A stretch of DNA of 64,000 bases from Paraconexibacter algicola (GTDB lineage Bacteria; Actinomycetota; Thermoleophilia; Solirubrobacterales; Solirubrobacteraceae): NCBI RefSeq assembly GCF_003044185.1, contig NZ_PYYB01000001.1:2686978-2750977 (forward strand), written 5' to 3'. Under the pieces are notes generated by a model. That model was not told the DNA's origin. It ran no database searches and was given only the letters and a program-made list of their open reading frames with translations. Below are positions 51,130 through 59,163 of this stretch, one piece after another. The position numbers and the translations under genes were made by a program. Numbering within the stretch: the first letter of the stretch is position 1; each line of letters begins with the position of its first letter.

Positions 51130-52233
51130 ATGTCAGTAGTGGAACTGCAGGAACTCGAAGAGATCAAGAACCTCCTGGCCAAGGGCCAGCAGGTCGGCGT
51201 GCTCACGTTCGCCGAGATCGCCAAGGCGGTCGCGGAGATCGACCTCGACGAGTCCGACGTCGAGGAGCTCCACAACTTCCTCGAGAAGTCGGAGATCGAG
51301 CTGGTCGAGGAGATCGACCCCGCGACGACCGCGGCGAACGCCGTCGAGCGCGCGCCCGACAAGCGGCGCGGCCGCAAGAAGTCGACGGCGCTCGACCTCA
51401 AGCCGGACATGACGACGGACTCGCTGCAGCTGTTCCTCAAGGACATCGGCAAGGTCCGCCTGCTCACCGCCCAGGAGGAGGTCGACCTCGCCAAGCGCAT
51501 CGAGCGCGGTGACCTCGACGCGAAGCAGAAGATGGTCGAGTCCAACCTGCGACTCGTCGTCTCGATCGCGAAGAACTACCGCAACCAGGGCCTGCCGTTC
51601 CTGGACCTCATCCAGGAGGGCACGCTCGGCCTCGTCCGCGCGGCGGAGAAGTTCGACTACCGCAAGGGCTTCAAGTTCTCCACCTACGCCACCTGGTGGA
51701 TCCGCCAGGCGATCGCCCGCGCGCTCGCCGACAAGGCGCGCACGATCCGCATCCCGGTGCACGTCGTCGAGAAGCTGAACAAGATCGGCCGCGCCGAGCG
51801 CAAGCTCGTCACGGAGCTCGGTCGCGAGCCCACGGCGGACGAGATCGCCGAGGTCACCGGCATCGATCCCGAGGAGGTGGAGTCGATCAAGCGCTCGGCG
51901 CAGGCTCCCGTCTCGCTCGAGAAGCCGGTCGGCGACGAGGAGGAGTCGGAGTTCGGCCAGTTCATCGCCGACGAGCGTGCGGAGTCCCCGTACGAGCGCG
52001 CGGCGGAGATCCTGACCAAGGAGGCGCTGCGCGAGGCGCTGGAGAACCTCTCCTACCGCGAGCGTCGCGTCCTCGAGCTCCGCTACGGCCTCGGCGGCGA
52101 GCACCCCCGCACGCTCGACGAGGTCGGCCGCACGTTCAACGTGACGCGCGAGCGGATCCGCCAGATCGAGAACCAGTCGCTGAAGAAGCTCCAGTCGCTC
52201 GCGGAGGCCCAGAAGCTCCGCGACGTCGCGTAG
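51130..52233 (+). CDS. sigA: RNA polymerase principal sigma factor (RpoD/SigA)
   Basis: This 367-residue group-1 sigma-70 factor has a short region 1.1 (residues 1-60, [20 protein letters not shown]) and a basic linker. Region 1.2 follows ([21 protein letters not shown]), then region 2 with the -10-reading helix ([18 protein letters not shown]), region 3, and region 4.2 ([27 protein letters not shown]). Full conservation of regions 2.4 and 4.2 marks it as the housekeeping factor. It has its own strong promoter, a leader of about 110 nt and a GC-rich terminator, so it is monocistronic. Confidence 0.96.
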   Translation: MSVVELQELEEIKNLLAKGQQVGVLTFAEIAKAVAEIDLDESDVEELHNFLEKSEIELVEEIDPATTAANAVERAPDKRRGRKKSTALDLKPDMTTDSLQLFLKDIGKVRLLTAQEEVDLAKRIERGDLDAKQKMVESNLRLVVSIAKNYRNQGLPFLDLIQEGTLGLVRAAEKFDYRKGFKFSTYATWWIRQAIARALADKARTIRIPVHVVEKLNKIGRAERKLVTELGREPTADEIAEVTGIDPEEVESIKRSAQAPVSLEKPVGDEEESEFGQFIADERAESPYERAAEILTKEALREALENLSYRERRVLELRYGLGGEHPRTLDEVGRTFNVTRERIRQIENQSLKKLQSLAEAQKLRDVA

Positions 52234-52256
52234 CCGAAGCGACACCAGCTGTGACC

Positions 52257-52285
52257 GAGGGGCCCCGGGAGAAGCGGGGCCCCTC
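52257..52285 (+). terminator. Terminator of sigA
   Basis: The perfect 11-bp arms GAGGGGCCCCG and CGGGGCCCCTC pair around GGAGAAG, 24 bases after the stop. Only a weak T content follows. Confidence 0.8.
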
Positions 52286-52323
52286 GTCGTTCCCGGCGCG
52301 CGGCCGGCCGAGCCGAGCCGAGA

Positions 52324-52329
52324 TATGTT
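52324..52329 (+). promoter_or_regulatory. -10 element fixing the start at 52337
   Basis: TATGTT ends 7 nt before ATG 52337. It contains an in-frame ATG (52325) that would lie inside the promoter, which argues against the longer reading frame. Confidence 0.6.
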
Positions 52330-52336
52330 GCCGCGC

Positions 52337-52714
52337 ATGAACGGCCCAGTTCCCGTCATGCGTCCTGCTCTCGGCTTGACGCTCCTCGCGCTGCTCGCGG
52401 TTCCGGCCGCCACCCACGCGGCGAAGGACCCCGCGCCCAAGACGGGCAAGTACGGCTGCTCGGAGTCGGTGTTCTCCGTCGACGGCTACCGGATCGAGCC
52501 CCGCGGGTTCGTCACCCTCTACACGGGCGGCACCTACCGCCAGGGCACCGGCAAGAAGGGCACGTACTCGTTCTCCGGCGGGACCACGAGGTTCAAGGGC
52601 GGCGGCCTCGACAGGTCCACCGCGAGGGCGATCGACGGGAAGAGCACCCGCTTCCAGATCACCGTGCGGTTCTCGGGCGGCAAGACCGCCAAGTGGGCGT
52701 GCTCGCACGTCTGA
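52337..52714 (+). CDS. Small secreted protein of unknown function
   Basis: This protein has 125 residues. The signal peptide (PALGLTLLALLAVPAATHAAKD) is followed by a mature domain of about 95 residues, rich in Gly, Lys and beta strands (GKYGCSESVFSV, RGFVTLYTGGTYRQG, GKKGTYSFSGGTTRFKGG, KWACSHV). The two cysteines near the ends of the mature part probably form a disulfide. The family is not recognised, but the Gly/Tyr-Ser strand pattern suggests a small beta-sandwich. The start is fixed by the leaderless promoter at 52324-52329, with ATG 52358 as an alternative that still gives a good signal peptide. Confidence 0.72.
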   Translation: MNGPVPVMRPALGLTLLALLAVPAATHAAKDPAPKTGKYGCSESVFSVDGYRIEPRGFVTLYTGGTYRQGTGKKGTYSFSGGTTRFKGGGLDRSTARAIDGKSTRFQITVRFSGGKTAKWACSHV

Positions 52715-52735
52715 CCGGCGCCCACGCGCCCACCG

Positions 52736-52764
52736 TGAACGTCACCGTTCATTCCAGTTAGGCT
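52736..52764 (+). promoter_or_regulatory. Promoter and palindrome before the secreted hydrolase
   Basis: TAGGCT (52759-52764) ends 7 nt before ATG 52772. The palindrome TGAACG-TCAC-CGTTCA (52736-52751) covers the expected -35 position, so it is a candidate operator. Confidence 0.5.
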
Positions 52765-52771
52765 CCCGGTC

Positions 52772-54691
52772 ATGGGTACGTGGAGAAGGGTGCTCGCGGT
52801 CTTCGCGGGCGCGATGATGCTGGCCGCTGCGCCGTCCGCGCAGGCGCAGACGGAGATGCGCCAGTCGTTCGACCTCGGCTACGAGCTGCGCAACTTCGCC
52901 AAGACGAACGAGCGCGCGCTCGCGCTCACGCTCCTGCCCGACTACCAGGTCCCGCTGCGGACGATCGGGCTGCGCAAGCAGGCCGAGGGCACGCAGATCC
53001 TGCTCGAGGACGGCCCGGGCCGTCCGTTCGGCCGCAACTTCCTCGGCAACCTCTGCGGCAACCACATGGACGGCTGCGCCGGCGACGTGCGCCTGGACGA
53101 CTGGGAGGCCCAGGGCCATGGCACGGTCGAGCCGGTCCTGTGGACGGCGCGCAACGGCTCGACGATCTCCGGGCACGTCTGGGCCACGAAGGCCGGCCCG
53201 GCGAAGCGGCCCGGCGTCGTCATCACCAACGGCTCGGTGCAGGCGCCCGAGGAGCTCTACTGGTTCGCCGCCCAGACCCTCGCCAAGGCGGGCTACGTCG
53301 TCCTCACCTGGGACCCGCAGGGGCAGGGCTACTCCGACACCTTCGGCGAGGGCGCCGACGCCCGCGACGGCTTCCCCTCCCAGGAGGGGCGGCCGTTCTT
53401 CGACGGCACCGAGGACGCCCTCGACTTCTTCGTCTCCGGACCGGCCGCGCCGTACCGTCCGCGCCCGTCCTGCACCACCGGCACCGACCACGGACCCAAG
53501 CAGCAGGCGCGGGTCGCCGACGGTCGCAACCCGGCGTTCAACCCGTACCACGCGCTGCTGGACACCAGCCGCATCGGCCTGCTCGGCCAGTCGCTCGGTG
53601 CCGGCGCCGTGTCCTACGTCGGCCAGATCGACCCGCGCGTCTCGGCGATCGTCGCGATGGACAACCTCCGCGCCCCGACCAGCGGCCCGGTCTGCGCGTC
53701 GGCCCCGCAGACGCGCCCGAAGGACCCGCCGCTGACGAAGCCCGCGCTCGGCCTCACCAACGACTACGCGCTGTTCGAGCAGGCCAAGACGAAGCTGCCC
53801 GACCCGCGCGCCAAACAGCAGGCTTCCGAGAAGCTCAGCGCGCTCGGCGTCGACACCGGGTCGCTCGTCGTCCGCGGCGGCACGCACTTCGAGGGCGCGT
53901 TCATCCCGAACGCCGCGTTCACCGCGACCCTGCGCGGCAACGACCTCTACGCCTGGTACCTGCGGGCCTGGTTCGACCGCTACCTCAAGGGCGCCCCCGC
54001 GGCGGAGCGCGCGCTGACCACCGACCGCTGGCGCGCCGACCCGCTCGCCGCGGCGGTCGACGGGGTCCGCGACGGCAACCAGTTCAGCCAGTACTACTTC
54101 AGCCGGCTCGACATCGCCGCGCTCGACGGCCGCGGCCGGATCGCCTGCGAGAACCTCCGCGACGGCTGCGCGACGATCACGCCCGACGGGCTCGCCCCGC
54201 GTGACTGGGGCTTCCTGCGCGCCGTGAAGACCCCCGACGGGACCACGGCCCCGGACGCGCCGGTCGACGCCCTCCCGGACGCCGGCGGCCCGCGCGCCGC
54301 GAGCAGCTGCCGCGACACCCGGGCGCCGGTGGCCCGGATCACCGCGTCGCGGACGACCGTCACCCGCCGCGGCGTGACCGTGCGCGGCACCGCCCGCGAC
54401 CGCGGCTGCGGCCCGCGCGGGGCCGGCACGGTCGCGATCGTCCGCGTCAGCGTCGCGCGCGTCGTCGGCTCGCGCTGCCGCTCGCTGCGCCAGAACGGCA
54501 GCTTCGGCCCGGCCGCCCCGTGCGCCCGCGCGACGTTCCTGCCCGCGACCGGCACCACCAGCTGGCGGTTCGTGCGCCGCGGCCGGCTGCCGCGCGGCAG
54601 CTACCGGATCGCGGTGCAGGCGACGGACGCTGCCGGGCGCACCCGGCGCGCCGCCGACCGCGGCAGCGTCCGGCGCCTGCGCGTGCGCTGA
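52772..54691 (+). CDS. Secreted alpha/beta-hydrolase with Cys-rich C-terminal module
   Basis: This 639-residue protein has a signal peptide (AVFAGAMMLAAAPSAQAQ). The alpha/beta-hydrolase core contains VVLTWDPQGQGYSD, the nucleophile elbow GLLGQSLGAGA (Ser) and a late GGTHFEG His. A catalytic triad is therefore plausible and the enzyme is probably an esterase or lipase. Residues about 513-639 are a four-Cys module matching the C-terminus of the GH31 protein. ATG 52772 follows TAGGCT by 7 nt, and an exact 6-bp palindrome overlies the -35 region, hinting at repression. The substrate is unknown. Confidence 0.85.
   Translation: MGTWRRVLAVFAGAMMLAAAPSAQAQTEMRQSFDLGYELRNFAKTNERALALTLLPDYQVPLRTIGLRKQAEGTQILLEDGPGRPFGRNFLGNLCGNHMDGCAGDVRLDDWEAQGHGTVEPVLWTARNGSTISGHVWATKAGPAKRPGVVITNGSVQAPEELYWFAAQTLAKAGYVVLTWDPQGQGYSDTFGEGADARDGFPSQEGRPFFDGTEDALDFFVSGPAAPYRPRPSCTTGTDHGPKQQARVADGRNPAFNPYHALLDTSRIGLLGQSLGAGAVSYVGQIDPRVSAIVAMDNLRAPTSGPVCASAPQTRPKDPPLTKPALGLTNDYALFEQAKTKLPDPRAKQQASEKLSALGVDTGSLVVRGGTHFEGAFIPNAAFTATLRGNDLYAWYLRAWFDRYLKGAPAAERALTTDRWRADPLAAAVDGVRDGNQFSQYYFSRLDIAALDGRGRIACENLRDGCATITPDGLAPRDWGFLRAVKTPDGTTAPDAPVDALPDAGGPRAASSCRDTRAPVARITASRTTVTRRGVTVRGTARDRGCGPRGAGTVAIVRVSVARVVGSRCRSLRQNGSFGPAAPCARATFLPATGTTSWRFVRRGRLPRGSYRIAVQATDAAGRTRRAADRGSVRRLRVR
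54308..54688 (+). other. Four-Cys C-terminal module (hydrolase copy)
   Basis: This is a protein-domain segment of 127 residues. It begins CRDTRAP, contains VRGTARDRGC, SRCRSL, PC and FLPATGTTSWRF, and ends with LPRGSYRIAVQATDAAG. It corresponds to the module encoded at 12995-13384. Confidence 0.8.
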
Positions 54692-54713
54692 GCGCGCCGG
54701 CCGCGGGCCTCAA

Positions 54714-54737
54714 GGATCGGTGCACGCGCGCCGATCC
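54714..54737 (+). promoter_or_regulatory. Hairpin before pilT
   Basis: GGATCGG (54714-54720) and CCGATCC (54731-54737) pair perfectly around 10 bases and end 7 nt before GTG 54745. It could terminate the hydrolase transcript or hinder pilT translation. Confidence 0.4.
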
Positions 54738-54744
54738 CTGACCC

Positions 54745-55905
54745 GTGGCCTTCGACATCGACACCGCCCTCGTCCGTCTCGTGGAGTCCGGGGGGTCGGA
54801 CCTGCACCTGAAGGTGCCCTCGGCCCCGATGGTCCGCGTCGACGGCGACCTGCGCCCCCTCGAGGGCCTCCCGGCGCTGGCCGAGGCGGACACGCTCGCC
54901 GCGGTCGACCACATGCTCGGCGCCGACGAGACCCGCCGCGCCGAGTTCGCCGCCGACGGCGAGGTCGACTTCTCCTACGCGATCCCGGGCCTCGCGCGGT
55001 TCCGCGTCAACGCCTTCCGCCAGCGCGGCTGGTGCTCGATCGTCTGCCGCGCGATCCCGGTCTCGATCCGCACGATCGACGAGCTCGACCTGCCGCCGGT
55101 CATCCGCGAGCTCGCCGAGGAGGAGCGCGGGATCGTCCTGCTCACCGGCACGACCGGCTCGGGCAAGTCGACGACGCTCGCGGCGATGATCGACCACATC
55201 AACGCCACCCGCCACCGGCACGTGGTGACGATCGAGGACCCGATCGAGTTCCTGCACCAGGACAAGCGGTCGGTCATCAACCAGCGCGAGGTCGGCGTCG
55301 ACACCGCCTCCTTCAAGCGCGCGCTGCGGCGCGTGCTGCGCCAGGACCCCGACGTGATCCTCATCGGCGAGATGCGCGACGAGGAGACCGTCCAGACCGC
55401 GCTGAGCGCCGCGGAGACCGGGCACCTCGTGTTCTCGACGGTCCACACCGTCGACGCCCCGGAGACGGTCAACCGCCTGATCGAGTTCTTCCCGCCGCAC
55501 ATGCACCAGCAGGTCCGGGCGATGATCGCCTCGACGCTGAAGGGCGCGGTGTCGCAGCGGCTCGTCCCCGCCGCGGACGGTCGCGGCCGCGTCGCGGTCT
55601 GCGAGGTGCTGCGGATGACCGGGCGCGTGCGCGACATGATCATGGACCCGACCCAGACCGGGAAGCTCGGGGAGGTCATCGCCGACGGCGGCTACTACGG
55701 GATGCAGACCTTCGACCAGGCGCTGTTCCACCACCTGCAGGCCGGGCGCATCACGATGGACCAGGCGATGGCGGCGGCCAGCGCCCCGCACGACTTCAAG
55801 CTGCTCGTCGCCTCCGACGGGCGCCGCGGAACGACGATGGACGACCTCGCCCAGGCGCAGGCGGCGCGCGACACGCCCGTGGACGCCGCCGCCTCGTTGC
55901 GGTGA
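54745..55905 (+). CDS. pilT: Type IV pilus retraction ATPase PilT
   Basis: This 386-residue secretion ATPase has an N-terminal PAS-like domain (GGSDLHLKVPSAPMVRVDGDL), Walker A GTTGSGKST (Lys141), the Asp box IEDPIEFLH, Walker B ILIGEMRDEETV and the His box FSTVHT. The AIRNLIRE motif typical of proteobacterial PilT is not seen; the matching stretch reads GRVRDMIMD. PilT hydrolyses ATP to depolymerise pili. No other pil genes are adjacent, so it works with machinery encoded elsewhere. Confidence 0.93.
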   Translation: MAFDIDTALVRLVESGGSDLHLKVPSAPMVRVDGDLRPLEGLPALAEADTLAAVDHMLGADETRRAEFAADGEVDFSYAIPGLARFRVNAFRQRGWCSIVCRAIPVSIRTIDELDLPPVIRELAEEERGIVLLTGTTGSGKSTTLAAMIDHINATRHRHVVTIEDPIEFLHQDKRSVINQREVGVDTASFKRALRRVLRQDPDVILIGEMRDEETVQTALSAAETGHLVFSTVHTVDAPETVNRLIEFFPPHMHQQVRAMIASTLKGAVSQRLVPAADGRGRVAVCEVLRMTGRVRDMIMDPTQTGKLGEVIADGGYYGMQTFDQALFHHLQAGRITMDQAMAAASAPHDFKLLVASDGRRGTTMDDLAQAQAARDTPVDAAASLR

Positions 55906-55927
55906 TGTGATCGAGACCGGATCGAGC

Positions 55928-55956
55928 TTGACCCGGGGACCGCGCCGCGCCACGCT
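55928..55956 (+). promoter_or_regulatory. Leaderless promoter of the AIM24 gene
   Basis: TTGACC (55928-55933), a 17-base spacer and CACGCT (55951-55956) end 6 nt before ATG 55963. This is the best -35/-10 pair among the leaderless genes. Confidence 0.65.
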
Positions 55957-55962
55957 GCGGGC

Positions 55963-56673
55963 ATGAAGACGACGCTGTCGCAGTTCAACGAGATCGAGTC
56001 CACGGAGTCCTTCCACCTCCAGAACAGCAAGCTGCTGAAGGTGGAGCTCAACCAGGTGACGATCCAGGCCAAGCTCGGCTCCATGGTCGCCTACCAGGGC
56101 GACGTGAGCTTCGAGCACGCCGGGTCCGGTGGCCTGGGCAAGTTCATGAAGAAGGCCGTCACCGGCGAGGGCCAGAGCCTCATGAAGATGAGCGGCAGCG
56201 GTGAGGTGTTCCTCGCCGACACCGCCCAGGACATCCACCTGCTCTACCTCGAGAACGACAAGATCACGGTCAACGGCCCGAACCTCCTGGCGTTCGACTC
56301 CGGCATCGACTGGGACATCGAGCGGGTCCAAGGCGCCGGCAGCATGATGGGCGGCGGCCTCTTCAACACGTCGCTGAAGGGCACCGGCTGGGTCGCGGTC
56401 CTGACCGACGGGCCGCCGGTGCTGCTCGACGTCTCCGCCGCGCCGACGTTCGCCGACGCGCAGGCGGTCGTCACCTGGTCCAGCGGCGTCAGCACGTCGA
56501 TGAAGACCGACTTCAAGATGAAGAACCTCATCGGCAAGGGCTCGGGCGAGACCGTGCAGATGGCGTTCAGCGGCCAGGGCTGGGTGCTGGTGCAGCCCTC
56601 GGAGGGCCGGATCTACGCGCCGCCGACCAGCGGCGGGAGCAACAGCCCGCTCGGCAACCTGCTGGGCAACTAG
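55963..56673 (+). CDS. AIM24 family protein
   Basis: This 236-residue protein matches the AIM24 (TRAP-like beta-fold) family, whose members include yeast Aim24, which is needed for mitochondrial organisation. The bacterial role is unknown. Repeating beta strands with Gly turns are visible (GDVSFEHAGSGGLGKFMKKAVTGEGQSLMKMSGSGEVFLAD, GSMMGGGLFNTSLKGTGWVAVLTDGPP, FSGQGWVLVQPSEG). It lacks a signal peptide. Compared with its neighbours it is richer in Lys, Met and Asn, which may reflect strong expression. Confidence 0.88.
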   Translation: MKTTLSQFNEIESTESFHLQNSKLLKVELNQVTIQAKLGSMVAYQGDVSFEHAGSGGLGKFMKKAVTGEGQSLMKMSGSGEVFLADTAQDIHLLYLENDKITVNGPNLLAFDSGIDWDIERVQGAGSMMGGGLFNTSLKGTGWVAVLTDGPPVLLDVSAAPTFADAQAVVTWSSGVSTSMKTDFKMKNLIGKGSGETVQMAFSGQGWVLVQPSEGRIYAPPTSGGSNSPLGNLLGN

Positions 56674-56686
56674 GCGCGTCCGCGGC

Positions 56687-57055
56687 TCACGCCGTCGCCG
56701 GGGTCACGTCGAGCGTGAACTCCCCGGCGTCGGCGCCGCAGTCGCCGGCGTCCAGCCACGTGGTGCCGTACTCGCGCATCCCCTCGATGATGGGGAGCAG
56801 CGCGCGGCCCTTCTCGGTCAGCGCGTACTCGACGCGCGGCGGCACCTCGGGGAACGTGCAGCGCTCGACGATCCCCTCCTCCTCGAGCGCCCGCAGGCGC
56901 AGTGAGAGGGTCCGCGGGCTGATGCCCGCGAGCGAGCGCTCGAGCTCGCAGAACCGGGAGCGCCCCTCGGACAGGTCACGCACGAGCAGGAGGGTCCACT
57001 TCCCGCAGACGATCTCCGCGGTACGGCAGACGGGACAGGTCTCGTCGACGGCCAT
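56687..57055 (-). CDS. HxlR-type transcriptional regulator
   Basis: This 122-residue protein has a single HxlR winged-helix domain (CPVCRTAEIVCGKWTLLLVRDLSEGRSRFCELERSL, GISPRTLSLRLRALEEEGIVER). Cysteines near the N-terminus (CPVC and one further on) could allow redox sensing, as in HypR/QorR-type members. ATG 57055 is preceded by an operator-like palindrome (57066-57082) that overlaps its -10 (TAAAGT), consistent with autorepression. It is divergent from the Tat-exported amidase, which may be a second target. Confidence 0.9.
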   Translation of the reverse strand: MAVDETCPVCRTAEIVCGKWTLLLVRDLSEGRSRFCELERSLAGISPRTLSLRLRALEEEGIVERCTFPEVPPRVEYALTEKGRALLPIIEGMREYGTTWLDAGDCGADAGEFTLDVTPATA

Positions 57056-57065
57056 GACACCTAAG

Positions 57066-57082
57066 ACTTTACCAAGTGAAGT
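57066..57082. promoter_or_regulatory. Candidate HxlR operator
   Basis: ACTTTACCAAGTGAAGT is an imperfect palindrome (ACTTxACxxxGTxAAGT) in an AT-rich patch between the divergent genes. It covers the -10 of the HxlR gene. Confidence 0.6.
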
Positions 57083-57159
57083 GGCGCGCCGGGCCGCGCA
57101 GCCTTCGTTGCAGGGGTGGGGAACGCAACCCCGGTCGTCGAAGCGGGTTGGAGGCACTG

Positions 57160-58974
57160 ATGCCGGACCGCCTGACACGCCGACGCCTGCTCGCCACCGG
57201 TGCTCTCGCCGGGGCCGCCGCCGTCGTGCCGTCGTTCGGGGCGCCCGGTCCGCTGTGGGCGGCCATGCGCGGCCGCCCGTCGAGCTTCTCGATGGACGTG
57301 ACCGGTGCCGCCTTCGCCGGCGGCCGCACGACCCGCGTGCTGCGCGCCCCGCACCGCTTCGACCTGCTGGGCGTCCGCGGCGCCGGCGTGCGCGGGGCGG
57401 GGCTCGAGGTGCGCGCGCGGCCCCTCGGCGGCGCGTGGTCGCGCTGGGCGCCGCTGGACGTCGCCCGGCACGGCCCCGACGACCGCGGCCCGCTCGCGGC
57501 CACCGAGCCGGTCTGGGTCGGTGGCGCGCAGGAGCTGCAGCTGCGCGCCCGCCGGCCGCTCGGCGGCCTGACCGTGTCGTTCGTCGCCGTGCCCGCGGCG
57601 GCGCGCTCGGCCGCGACGGCCCGCGTCGCGCGCGTGTCGGCCACCGCCAGCCAGGCCTCCGGCGCGCCGCCGATCATCGGCCGTGACGTCTGGGAGGCGG
57701 GCCGCTGCCCGCCGCGCACCGACCCGAGCTACGGCGAGGTCCAGCTGGCGTTCGTGCACCACACGGTCTCCGCGAACGAGTACACCGCCGCGGACTCCGC
57801 CGGGATCGTCCTGTCGATCTGCAAGTACCACCGCGATACCAACGGCTGGAACGACCTCGGCTACAACTTCATCGTCGACCGCTTCGGCCAGATCTTCGAG
57901 GGCCGCGCCGGCGGGGTCGACCAGGCGGTCATCGGCGCGCAGGCCGAGGGCTACAACCGCGTCTCGACCGGGATCGCGAACCTCGGGACGTTCAGCGACG
58001 TGCCGCAGTCCCCGGCGGCGCTCGACGCCATGGCCCGGCTGATCGGCTGGAAGCTCGCGATCCACGGCGCTCCCGTCTCGGGGACCGTGACGGTGACCAG
58101 CGGCGGCGGGCGCACCAACCGCTTCCCCAGCGGGCGCGCGGTGACGTTCCAGCGGATCGCGGGCCACCGCGACGGCTGCTCGACCGCCTGCCCGGGCAAC
58201 GCGCTGTACGCGCAGCTGCCGGAGATCCGCTCGCGCGCCGCGAAGGTCGCACCCAGCCCAGCCGCCGCGGCCGCCGCGCAGCTGACCGTCGCCGCGGCCA
58301 CCCGGCAGGTCCCGTACGGGCGCAGCGCGCAGTTCTCCGGGCGGCTGCTGGGAGCGGACGGCCGGCCGGTCTCCGGCGTGCGGGTCAACCTGCAGAAGCA
58401 GGGGGGCTCCGGGTCGTTCACCACGATCGCGCGGGCGACCACGGACGGCGACGGGCGCTGGCAGGCCAGCGCCCCGTGGCGCGCCTCGGGTGCCGTGCGG
58501 GCCACCGCGCGGCCGGCGCCCGGCGCCGCGTCGGTGCGCTCGCCGCAGACGACGGTGACGGTCGGGGCGCTCGTGACCGCGAAGGCGGCGACGACCCGCA
58601 TCCAGGCCGGGCGCGCGGTCGCGATCGCCGGGCAGGTCCGGCCGCAGGCGCCGGCGCGCGTCCTGGTCGAGCGGGACGCCGGCAACGGCCGTTACGTCCG
58701 CGTCGCCGAGACCGCCCTGCGGGTCCGCCGCGGACGCTTCGCGCAGGCCGTGCGGCTGGCGAAGCCCGGCCTCTACCGGCTCACGGTCCGGACGGGGCCC
58801 GCGCGCACCCCGACGAGCGCCGAGCCGCTGTTCGTGCGGGCGGTGCGCGACATCCGCCGGACGCCCGCGCCGACCTCCACGGGCGGCACGGGGGCGACGG
58901 CGGGCGGCGCGACCGGGCCGTCGACGGGCGCCGGGACGCCGGGCAGCTCCGGCGGGGTCAGCCCGAGCCGCTGA
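57160..58974 (+). CDS. Tat-exported N-acetylmuramoyl-L-alanine amidase (PGRP type)
   Basis: This 604-residue protein has a twin-arginine signal (LTRRRLLATGALAGAAAVV). A beta-rich region follows, then an amidase_2/PGRP domain at about residues 165-370. Zinc-ligand candidates are His in FVHHTVS, His in GHRDGCST and the following Cys. YNFIVDRFGQIFEGRAGG is the family core. The C-terminal 230 residues are Ig-like repeats rich in Arg and Thr, with a Gly/Thr tail. It should cleave the bond between muramic acid and the peptide stem in the cell wall. ATG 57160 has a GGAGG Shine-Dalgarno. Confidence 0.9.
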   Translation: MPDRLTRRRLLATGALAGAAAVVPSFGAPGPLWAAMRGRPSSFSMDVTGAAFAGGRTTRVLRAPHRFDLLGVRGAGVRGAGLEVRARPLGGAWSRWAPLDVARHGPDDRGPLAATEPVWVGGAQELQLRARRPLGGLTVSFVAVPAAARSAATARVARVSATASQASGAPPIIGRDVWEAGRCPPRTDPSYGEVQLAFVHHTVSANEYTAADSAGIVLSICKYHRDTNGWNDLGYNFIVDRFGQIFEGRAGGVDQAVIGAQAEGYNRVSTGIANLGTFSDVPQSPAALDAMARLIGWKLAIHGAPVSGTVTVTSGGGRTNRFPSGRAVTFQRIAGHRDGCSTACPGNALYAQLPEIRSRAAKVAPSPAAAAAAQLTVAAATRQVPYGRSAQFSGRLLGADGRPVSGVRVNLQKQGGSGSFTTIARATTDGDGRWQASAPWRASGAVRATARPAPGAASVRSPQTTVTVGALVTAKAATTRIQAGRAVAIAGQVRPQAPARVLVERDAGNGRYVRVAETALRVRRGRFAQAVRLAKPGLYRLTVRTGPARTPTSAEPLFVRAVRDIRRTPAPTSTGGTGATAGGATGPSTGAGTPGSSGGVSPSR

Positions 58975-59137
58975 CCAGCAGGGCGGAGGCCAGCAGGCCG
59001 CTGCCGAGCAGCACGACGGTGACGCGGTGCAGCCGCTCCCGCGTCAGCCACGACCAGCGACGCGTCGCGAGCCACGACCGCATGCCGGTCGCTGCCGTCG
59101 CGGCCGTCGCCGCTCCCATCATGCACTGGGCGCACAT
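58958..59137 (-). CDS. 59-residue CxxC membrane microprotein
   Basis: This small protein begins MCAQCMMGAATAATAATGMR and continues SWLATRRWSWLTRERLHR, ending in one hydrophobic helix (VTVVLLGSGLLASALLVSG). It therefore has an N-terminal CxxC plus a single membrane span. Small actinobacterial proteins with the same M-C-x-x-C start and a conserved SWL-R-W-SWLT core exist, and their role is unknown. The 3' end overlaps the convergent amidase gene by 17 nt, and the gene precedes the YibE/F gene's 3' end by 26 nt on the same strand. AATACT lies 9 nt before the ATG. A metal or redox role is possible given the adjacent metal locus. Confidence 0.7.
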   Translation of the reverse strand: MCAQCMMGAATAATAATGMRSWLATRRWSWLTRERLHRVTVVLLGSGLLASALLVSGSG

Positions 59138-59163
59138 CGTCGCCCGAGTATTCCAGGCCCGTC

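Noticed and set aside
50831-51139. A 102-codon plus-strand frame and a 64-codon minus-strand frame before sigA
   Set aside because: They contain no recognisable motif, cover the promoter and leader of sigA, and have poor initiation signals.
58773-59135. A 120-codon minus-strand frame after the amidase
   Set aside because: The frame is a shadow. The alternate frame in the same place encodes the coherent 59-residue CxxC protein.
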